From positions 1-13,025 of the forward strand of contig JBFHES010000120.1 in NCBI GenBank assembly GCA_041584015.1: 13,025 nucleotides of DNA, given 5' to 3'. The DNA comes from JBFHES01 sp041584015 (GTDB taxonomy: Bacteria; Bacteroidota; Bacteroidia; Bacteroidales; M50B96). Shown here piece by piece: positions 7,976 through 13,025 of this stretch. Each line of letters starts with the position of its first letter. The stretch's first letter is position 1. Position numbers and translations under genes: made by a program. The notes beneath the pieces are model-generated. The model ran no database searches and was not told the origin of the DNA. It was given only the letters and a program-made list of their open reading frames with translations.

Positions 7976-8192
7976 ATCTATTAGTTAAAAAGTCAGTTCT
8001 AAAACACCTCTAATCGAATATTGCTAAGATAGCATCTTACACTTAAGAATGATCCCTATTTTTTCTGATTAAATCGAGTTTTACAACATATTATGATCTT
8101 TAAACATCACATTCTACTATGTCAGATCGAAAACATTACATTAACTTTACTCGCAATTACAAATTATCGTACAAAATCGAAAATCAACTATC
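7976..8192. promoter_or_regulatory. Divergent promoter region between the flotillin operon and the PLD gene
   Basis: 217 bases with no gene, serving both divergent units. For the minus-strand operon, TATCTTAG (complement of 8024-8031) matches the Bacteroidota -7 consensus TAnnTTTG at 5 of 6 fixed bases and overlaps the perfect dyad TAAGAT-AGC-ATCTTA (8025-8039), a possible operator. For the plus-strand PLD gene, TAACTTTA (8142-8149) also matches at 5 of 6, about 43 bases before its ATG. No convincing TTTG -33 box is seen for either. ATCGA occurs four times on the plus strand (8013, 8073, 8126, 8176), the last two within the direct repeat ATCGAAAA exactly 50 bases apart. Confidence 0.4.
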
Positions 8193-8894
8193 ATGAGCAA
8201 TCTGATTAAACCACTTATATTTCAATCCGTTTCAAAGCTTGGTTATACCAAACAAGAAACTCAGCAGATCAGAAAACATTTGCTCCAATCGAAACATCTT
8301 CATCGGGACCAATCTGTTTTGCGCGCTTACATTTTCGATCTTGCAAGAACACACATGGAGTCTGACAACAATGATCGCCTCATGAATTGGATGGAGACCT
8401 CCATTAAGATCATCATGCTAAAGGAAAAGGATTTTGAGGAACTTAACGAAGTATATTTCTCGCCTGGCAACACCTGCCGAGATGCCATCATCGGCCAAAT
8501 TGAAAATGCCCGACACAGCATTAAGGTATGTGTTTTCACCATTTCGGATAACAACATTGCCAAGGCACTGAAATCGGCACATCACCGTGGAATTTCAATT
8601 AAAATTATTAGCGATAACGACAAGTGTAACGATAGGGGCAGCGACGTGTACGAATTAGCAGATAACAAGATTCCGGTGAAGATTGATCACTCACATCACC
8701 ACATGCATCACAAGTTTGCCATTTTCGACGATGAGGCATTATTAACCGGAAGTTACAACTGGACCATGAGTGCGGCACAGTACAATCAGGAGAACATACT
8801 ACTTACCCGAAATGAGCATAGCATAAAAGCTTACCGAAAAGAATTTGATCGCTTGTGGGAAGAAATGGATCAAGTGCGTTCCTATAAGTTATAA
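8193..8894 (+). CDS. Single-HKD phospholipase D-superfamily protein (Nuc/PLD6-like)
   Basis: 233 residues. One complete HKD motif is present, H172-x-K174-x4-D179, followed by the expected GSYNWT (186-191) and an N-x-E-N sequence further on, the signature of PLD-superfamily phosphodiesterases. Enzymes with one motif, such as bacterial Nuc and mitochondrial PLD6/Zucchini, form their active site as dimers and cut either nucleic acid or phospholipid phosphodiester bonds; the sequence does not decide which. The PLD fold starts near residue 85 (VYFSPG, then the helix with IIGQIENARHSIKV). Residues 1-80 are a helical, charged extension I do not recognise. A histidine cluster (H166, H168-H170, H172, H173) leads into the motif. 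No signal peptide or membrane helix is seen, so it is probably cytoplasmic. It is transcribed divergently from the flotillin operon across 217 bases; a role in lipid metabolism linked to that scaffold is possible but unproven. No Shine-Dalgarno sequence is seen. Confidence 0.88.
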   Translation: MSNLIKPLIFQSVSKLGYTKQETQQIRKHLLQSKHLHRDQSVLRAYIFDLARTHMESDNNDRLMNWMETSIKIIMLKEKDFEELNEVYFSPGNTCRDAIIGQIENARHSIKVCVFTISDNNIAKALKSAHHRGISIKIISDNDKCNDRGSDVYELADNKIPVKIDHSHHHMHHKFAIFDDEALLTGSYNWTMSAAQYNQENILLTRNEHSIKAYRKEFDRLWEEMDQVRSYKL

Positions 8895-9201
8895 AGCGAG
8901 TATTTATGAGCCATGCGCCAATTATTGTTTTGTTTGCTTAAGCTGGATTAGCAAAAGCTTAACACTTTACGTTAAGATTAAAAACAGGAACAGCTATGGC
9001 TTCTCAACAACACATCAATAGGCCCATGGCCTTTAGCGCAAATAAATAATAAATCATCTGTAAATACCAATTTTATTTGTTAACGAAAACCTGCACGAAA
9101 CATAGGCAAAACCTTGCTAATTGGGTAAGATTAACGGATATTATATATACTTTTGCCAGTCATAGGTTATCACTTGCAAGACATACATTATTTCAGACTT
9201 A
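8895..9201. other. 307-base intergenic region, no convincing gene
   Basis: The left part holds overlapping inverted repeats: TTAAGCT (8938-8944) with AGCTTAA (8956-8962), and CTTAAC (8958-8963) with GTTAAG (8971-8976). These compete for the same bases, so only one can form at a time. Neither is followed by a T-run, so a standard terminator for the PLD gene is not seen. A small GC hairpin, AGGCC-CAT-GGCCT, lies at 9020-9032. The right end carries the promoter of the TPR-LuxR gene. A 17-codon frame at 8996-9049 is considered too short to call. Confidence 0.5.
9148..9155 (+). promoter_or_regulatory. Bacteroidota-type -7 promoter element for the TPR-LuxR gene
   Basis: TACTTTTG is an exact match to the TAnnTTTG -7 consensus used by the Bacteroidota primary sigma factor. 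It lies 46 bases before the ATG at 9202, giving an expected leader of about 40 bases. The matching -33 element is poor: the nearest candidate is TTGG at 9121-9124, a few bases further away than usual. The element sits at the end of the AT-only run TTATATATA. Confidence 0.6.
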
Positions 9202-10776
9202 ATGGCAATTTTATCCATCAATAGAAAATCTATCACAATAGCATTATTTATATTCCTGTTAGGAACTTTATTTATCAGCTGCGACTCTACTGATTCAAAA
9301 TCAATTGAGACAACTAACAGCGAGCCTACCTTAACATCGGAAGAATACTTAAACGTAATTAATTCAACATCCGATATTGATAGCATCATCGCCTATAGTG
9401 AGCAGTTTAATCCGCTTATTGATGAAACATCACATGAAGATCAAGCCTATTATTACTCTAACCTGGGTGTAGTTTACTACCAGCATTCGCTCTACGATGA
9501 AGCGGGTACATTCTTTAAGCATGCACAGGAAAGCTATGCTCAATTAAAAGACAGCGCCCGAGCCAACCACATGCGCATGAACATGGCAGCCATGAAAGAG
9601 CTAAATGGCAATTACAATGATGCTGTAGAAGTATATCTTGATGTAATTGAATATTTCTATAACCACAAAGACAGCCTACAGTTAGCCAATGCCTACTCCA
9701 ATTTGGGTGTGGCCTATGAGCAAATGGAGCTGGCTCAAAAATCGATTGAATATCACAAGAAAGCCCTAACAATTCGCAGGGCAATTAAGGACACCATAAA
9801 CATTGCCTATTCATATAATAACATTGGAGTTGTGTTTACCGAAGTAGTGGAGAACAATGACTCCGCATTGGTTTACTATCAAAAGGCTTATGCGATTTTC
9901 ACGCCCCAAACAACGCCCTGGGAAACCGCTACAACGGCAACCAACATCGGACATATTCATCTAAATAATTCTGAATATGAAAACGCAAAATTACATTTTG
10001 ATGTGGCTTATCATATTTTCGATTCGCTAAACATTGAGCAGGGACTAGCTGAAACGATGCGTAGTTTTGGTCAACTGTACTTTGCACAGGGCAAAGATGA
10101 TGATGCAATTGATGCGCTAACAACATCATTAAATCAGAACCAAATTTCGGGAAATATTAAGGAGGTACTTGAGATAAATAAGATTCTATCAAAAATATAC
10201 ATTGCCAAAGGAAACTATAGCAAGGCTATTGAAACCATGCAGATTGCCAATCATCTGGATGATTCATTACTCAACATAGAAAAGCAGAAAGCTATTGCTG
10301 AAATGGAAACCAAACATCAGGTAAAGCAAAAGAATAAAACCATTGAGGTGCTTAGACTGGAAGATGAGTTGGACAAAAAAAGGATAAGAAATCAGACCAC
10401 ACTCATCATTCTGCTAAGTGTAATTTTTGGACTCATTATCATGCTCCTGGTTTTTCGCTCCCGACAAAACAGATTAAAGCAAAAGCAGCTGCGCATTGAA
10501 TTGCACAACTACATTCTTCGCATTGATGAAATGAAATCCGAATTGCAGAAGAAAGATGAAAAACCGGAATCAAGCGATGATGTATTTGCTAAATATGATT
10601 TATCAAGCCGGGAGATAGAGGTGCTGAAACTTATTAGCAAAGGTTATAAAAACTTGCAAATTGCTGATCAATTATTCATTTCGCAAAACACGGTTAAAAC
10701 CCATATTAAAAATATTTATTTAAAGCTCGACGTAAAAAACCGAGTGGAAGCCTTAACCAGGATAAGCACTAACTAA
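9202..10776 (+). CDS. Membrane-tethered TPR sensor with cytoplasmic LuxR-type HTH
   Basis: 524 residues. The N-terminus has a basic start and hydrophobic core (11-26) ending in LFISC, a plausible lipobox with Cys27; if not cleaved it is a signal anchor. Seven TPR-like units of about 40 residues follow (about 81-357), with NLGVVY, NLGVAY and NNIGVVF as clear helix-A cores. Next come a charged coiled coil (about 355-395), one strong transmembrane helix (399-418) and a basic RSRQNR stretch. The C-terminal LuxR/GerE-type helix-turn-helix (about 467-521) includes LSSREIEVLKLISKG, QIADQLFIS and the recognition-helix sequence NTVKTHIKNIY. By charge, the TPRs face the periplasm and the HTH the cytoplasm, so it would read an envelope signal and bind DNA while still in the membrane. 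No receiver or kinase domain is present. Such proteins are common, mostly uncharacterised regulators in Bacteroidota. A perfect -7 box lies upstream. The likely but unproven target is the two-gene unit for exported proteins just downstream. Confidence 0.9.
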   Translation: MAILSINRKSITIALFIFLLGTLFISCDSTDSKSIETTNSEPTLTSEEYLNVINSTSDIDSIIAYSEQFNPLIDETSHEDQAYYYSNLGVVYYQHSLYDEAGTFFKHAQESYAQLKDSARANHMRMNMAAMKELNGNYNDAVEVYLDVIEYFYNHKDSLQLANAYSNLGVAYEQMELAQKSIEYHKKALTIRRAIKDTINIAYSYNNIGVVFTEVVENNDSALVYYQKAYAIFTPQTTPWETATTATNIGHIHLNNSEYENAKLHFDVAYHIFDSLNIEQGLAETMRSFGQLYFAQGKDDDAIDALTTSLNQNQISGNIKEVLEINKILSKIYIAKGNYSKAIETMQIANHLDDSLLNIEKQKAIAEMETKHQVKQKNKTIEVLRLEDELDKKRIRNQTTLIILLSVIFGLIIMLLVFRSRQNRLKQKQLRIELHNYILRIDEMKSELQKKDEKPESSDDVFAKYDLSSREIEVLKLISKGYKNLQIADQLFISQNTVKTHIKNIYLKLDVKNRVEALTRISTN

Positions 10777-10793
10777 TAAAAAACAGCTACCGA

Positions 10794-10812
10794 TTAGGTT
10801 TAGTAGACCTAA
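10794..10812 (+). promoter_or_regulatory. Hairpin just after the TPR-LuxR gene
   Basis: TTAGGT (10794-10799) pairs perfectly with ACCTAA (10807-10812); an extra T-G pair shortens the loop to five bases. It starts 17 bases after the stop codon, where a terminator would be expected, but the following bases are CGCAACACC rather than a T-run. It may stabilise the message end rather than terminate. Confidence 0.35.
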
Positions 10813-10864
10813 CGCAACACCAGACAAAGAACAAAAAGTAAAAAATACAGGACAAAAAACTAAC

Positions 10865-10881
10865 TGTCTTATTTAAAGACA
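10865..10881 (+). promoter_or_regulatory. Second hairpin in the 10777-11004 intergenic region
   Basis: TGTCTT (10865-10870) pairs perfectly with AAGACA (10876-10881) around the loop ATTTA. No T-run follows. It could be an RNA hairpin in a read-through transcript or a DNA dyad for a regulator; nothing in the sequence decides. Confidence 0.3.
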
Positions 10882-10905
10882 TCAACAACTTTTAAAGGAA
10901 ACAGC

Positions 10906-10969
10906 TCACCCTTAAAAATCGCTAAAATCACCCAAAGGGGTGAAAAATATTCGACGAAAATAACGGTGA
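10906..10969. promoter_or_regulatory. Cluster of four TCACC half-sites in nested inverted repeats
   Basis: TCACC occurs at 10906-10910 and 10928-10932, and its complement GGTGA at 10939-10943 and 10965-10969. The inner pair extends to the 6-bp dyad TCACCC-AAAG-GGGTGA (10928-10943). The outer pair is centred within two bases of the inner pair. Read in one orientation the sites are cTCACCCtt, aTCACCCaa, tTCACCCct and aTCACCGtt. The cluster lies 35-100 bases before the ATG of the small exported protein, where an operator would be. It could instead be an RNA hairpin. A clear -7 box for the downstream gene was not found. Confidence 0.45.
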
Positions 10970-11004
10970 TTTGTACTACTTAAGTCAAACGAAGAACAAG
11001 CGCA

Positions 11005-11580
11005 ATGTTTAAAATTCTAACGATACTGTTACTTGCTATAACGCCATTTCAAGGTGTGGACAATCAAAGCCAAAAATCGTATCCGGTTAAATCAGGAATG
11101 ATAAAGTACAAGCTTGAAGGAAGGACGAATGGTTCGAGACTAATTTATTTCGACAACTACGGCGCCTTAATTTATTTGGAAGATATTTTTACGAAGCCAA
11201 ACGTTAGCGCAAACTCCGAAGTAAAAATTCTATGCTGTGATACTTTAATAACCATTAACGACCAGACACACACCGCACAAGTTCAAATTATCAAAGAAGC
11301 CGATATGCAGTTTAAGGATAACATTATCAGTCCTGAAATTCTTCATAGTCTGGGATACTGCAAAACGGGCTCCGAAGAAGTTTCGGGTATGAATTGCGAC
11401 AAGTATGAAGGAGATAATGGGAAAATCTGGATTTGGAAAAACCTGATCTTCAAAACAGAAATGCACATCCTCAACTCTCTGGTAAAAAAAGAAGTTGTTG
11501 AATTTAATCCCAATCAGATTATTTCTGCCGGCAGATTTAAAATACCTAAAAACTACAAGATTGTAAACACCAGCAATTAA
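11005..11580 (+). CDS. Small exported protein of unknown function (possibly DUF4412-like)
   Basis: 191 residues. An N-terminal hydrophobic signal sequence (about 2-15, FKILTILLLAITPF) is followed by a soluble chain, so export is likely, though the cleavage site is not obvious and there is no lipobox. The rest looks beta-rich: an early SGMIKYKLEG strand, RLIYFDNYGALIY, and later GKIWIWKNLIFKTE. This pattern recalls small Bacteroidota periplasmic proteins of the DUF4412 type, a resemblance from memory with low certainty. Four cysteines (an adjacent pair in ILCCDT, then GYC and MNC) could form disulfides outside the cytoplasm. It starts 228 bases after the TPR-LuxR regulator and ends 46 bases before the Kelch-like gene, with which it is probably co-transcribed. 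No catalytic motif is seen. Confidence 0.75.
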   Translation: MFKILTILLLAITPFQGVDNQSQKSYPVKSGMIKYKLEGRTNGSRLIYFDNYGALIYLEDIFTKPNVSANSEVKILCCDTLITINDQTHTAQVQIIKEADMQFKDNIISPEILHSLGYCKTGSEEVSGMNCDKYEGDNGKIWIWKNLIFKTEMHILNSLVKKEVVEFNPNQIISAGRFKIPKNYKIVNTSN

Positions 11581-11626
11581 GCCCCTGCGACCTACTCGAA
11601 AAATAAAAAATCACAAAATATACCCT

Positions 11627-13025
11627 ATGAAAACAAAACACTACCTTAAAATTTTTGCCATTCTAATGGCCTTACCAATGCTGTCATTTTCACAAGCAGA
11701 CTTTATTCAAACATCGACGGAGGACTTTCGCTTTGGTGTACAAGAGAATGTTATCACAAGCACCGATCAGGTACAATTAGCTACAAAAGCTGTTGGCATC
11801 AGCGTTTGGAGTTCAACTGGCAATTTACCAATCAACCTGTCTGGTCATAGAATGACAACCTGGAACGATGATATTTTTCTCGTTGGCGGACATACTGGTA
11901 GTTCGTATAGCGACCAGGTATATCGTGCCCTTACTCCAACACAGGGGTTAATCTCATGGGATGCAATGGGAACATTACCTGTTGCAGTGAAAAATCATGA
12001 ACTGTTAGCCACAGGCAAACACCTGTATGTAATTGGAGGTGATGTAAACGGTACTGCAACAGCTGAAATATATTCAGCTGAAATAAATGAACTTGGTAAC
12101 ATTTTTAGCTGGCATCAGTGCAATACAAGCTTACCCGCTGGTTTAGCATCGCATACTGCAACCTATGTAAACGGATATATGTACATAGCTGGCGGAAGTA
12201 GCTTAACAAGTGGTAATACAGCTACCAGCACAGTTTACGTTGCCCAAGTGCTTGGCGGCGGCGACTTATCAAGTTTTACAGCTACAACATCCTTACCTGC
12301 TGCACTTAGTGCACATACTGCTTTTGCATACGATGGTAAATTGTTTATCGTAGGCGGAAAAAACAACTCAGGAGTTTTACAAAGCCAGGTTTACTACTCC
12401 ACAGTAGGAGCCGATGGTTCATGCGGTCCATGGGCAAGTGCCGGTAACTTCCCAACAGGAATTAGCAACCACGCAACAGTATGCAGCAATGGAATGGCAA
12501 CTGTAATTAGCGGTGATATAGGTGGATCAGTGCCTTTAAGCAGAAAGGCATATACCTGTGATCTTAGCAATTTCCCGATACTCACCTGGACAATGTCGTC
12601 AAACGAACTAACCAACCGACGAAAGGATGGACAGGTAGTTTGCGCCAACGACCAGTTAATATTCACAGGAGGCGAAGAGTTAAGCGGATTACCTAATAAT
12701 GAAACCCGCATTTCACTTCTATCAATGGCTACTCAGCTATGCGAAACCGGAACTTTTATTTCAAATCCGTTTTTTGTCGGAAGCGAGAAAAATATTGTTT
12801 CATACAGCTATCAACTACAAAGTGCAGCAGGTGCAGGTAGCACTGCTTATTACAGACTTGCAGGATTCGATGGCGAATGGGGCAACTGGATAAATGCTGG
12901 TTTACCAACAACAGTATCAATCAATCAAAACAAGTCATATTTACAATATCGTTTCCATTTCACTTCGAATGGATTGACCAATGTTACTTTGTTAGATGCA
13001 TCAATTAATGTTTCTGGATTTACCG
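11627..13025 (+). CDS. Secreted six-bladed Kelch-like beta-propeller protein (3' end cut by window)
   Basis: An open frame runs from ATG at 11627 through 466 codons to the window edge with no stop. Residues 1-24 form a standard signal peptide (basic MKTKHYLK, hydrophobic core, SFSQA ending that fits cleavage after A24). Six repeats of about 52 residues follow, each with a Gly-Gly (or Ser-Gly) after a hydrophobic strand: FLVGG at 87-88, YVIGG at 137-138, YIAGG at 189-190, FIVGG at 243-244, VISG at 296 and FTGG at 348-349. Most repeats also carry LP before a His and a distal Trp or Tyr. This is the Kelch-type propeller pattern. After residue 370 a second domain begins (GTFISNPFFVG, later YLQYRFHFTS), resembling the beta-sandwich modules that follow propellers in Bacteroidota surface proteins. 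A C-terminal sorting or adhesion domain may lie beyond the edge. Function is probably binding or surface display; no enzyme motif is seen. It follows the small exported protein gene by 46 bases. Confidence 0.85.
   Translation, partial: MKTKHYLKIFAILMALPMLSFSQADFIQTSTEDFRFGVQENVITSTDQVQLATKAVGISVWSSTGNLPINLSGHRMTTWNDDIFLVGGHTGSSYSDQVYRALTPTQGLISWDAMGTLPVAVKNHELLATGKHLYVIGGDVNGTATAEIYSAEINELGNIFSWHQCNTSLPAGLASHTATYVNGYMYIAGGSSLTSGNTATSTVYVAQVLGGGDLSSFTATTSLPAALSAHTAFAYDGKLFIVGGKNNSGVLQSQVYYSTVGADGSCGPWASAGNFPTGISNHATVCSNGMATVISGDIGGSVPLSRKAYTCDLSNFPILTWTMSSNELTNRRKDGQVVCANDQLIFTGGEELSGLPNNETRISLLSMATQLCETGTFISNPFFVGSEKNIVSYSYQLQSAAGAGSTAYYRLAGFDGEWGNWINAGLPTTVSINQNKSYLQYRFHFTSNGLTNVTLLDASINVSGFT

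Noticed and set aside
8938..8976. Overlapping inverted repeats after the PLD gene as an intrinsic terminator.
   Set aside because: The stems are AT-rich, compete with each other and are not followed by a T-run on either strand.
8996..9049. A 17-codon frame (ATG at 8996, stop TAA ending 9049) with AGGA placed eight bases upstream.
   Set aside because: Too short to distinguish from chance. It has no hydrophobic or toxin-like character, and Shine-Dalgarno signals are not a reliable guide in this phylum.
12394..12893. Minus-strand frame at 12394-12711 and plus-strand frame at 12699-12893 near the right end.
   Set aside because: Both overlap the Kelch-like gene in other frames. That gene has a signal peptide and six regular repeats and stays open to the edge.
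1..13025. Insertion sequences, prophage, tRNA or rRNA genes, CRISPR arrays and attachment sites.
   Set aside because: No transposase, integrase, terminal inverted repeats with target duplications, tRNA-like cloverleaf or spacer-repeat pattern was seen on either strand.

Overview
The window (about 40% GC by eye) looks like chromosomal DNA of a Bacteroidota bacterium. Supporting signs are a perfect TAnnTTTG -7 promoter element upstream of one gene, AT-rich leaders with little Shine-Dalgarno signal, a membrane-tethered TPR-LuxR regulator of a type common in that phylum, and secreted beta-propeller and small exported proteins. The genus cannot be told from the sequence; a marine or anaerobic Bacteroidales/Marinilabiliales-type host is only a guess.

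Left half, minus strand (100-7975): three genes read right to left as an apparent operon. They encode a small three-helix membrane protein with a C-terminal OB fold (NfeD/YqiJ-like), a 710-residue flotillin-family SPFH protein beginning one base after the previous stop codon, and, 138 bases further on, a 1641-residue AAA+ ATPase of the kind databases call 'DNA repair ATPase' (DUF3686-type). NfeD/YqiJ and SPFH proteins are established partners that build membrane assemblies. The ATPase probably acts with that membrane scaffold, but its substrate is unknown and nothing visible in it supports DNA repair. Two striking details are a strict Asp-every-second-residue tract in the YqiJ-like protein and a 14-bp hairpin just after the flotillin stop codon that is continuous only in the RNA of the operon strand.

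Centre (7976-9201): a 217-base divergent region separates the operon from a plus-strand gene for a single-HKD phospholipase D-superfamily protein. It is followed by a 307-base stretch with no convincing gene, which ends in a good promoter.

Right half, plus strand (9202-13025): a regulator with seven TPR-like units outside the membrane, one transmembrane helix and a cytoplasmic LuxR-type HTH. Next is a 228-base intergenic region with three hairpins and four copies of a TCACC half-site, then a small exported protein of unknown function, and 46 bases later a secreted six-bladed Kelch-like protein cut by the right edge. The regulator may control the two exported proteins through the repeated half-sites; that is inference from position only.
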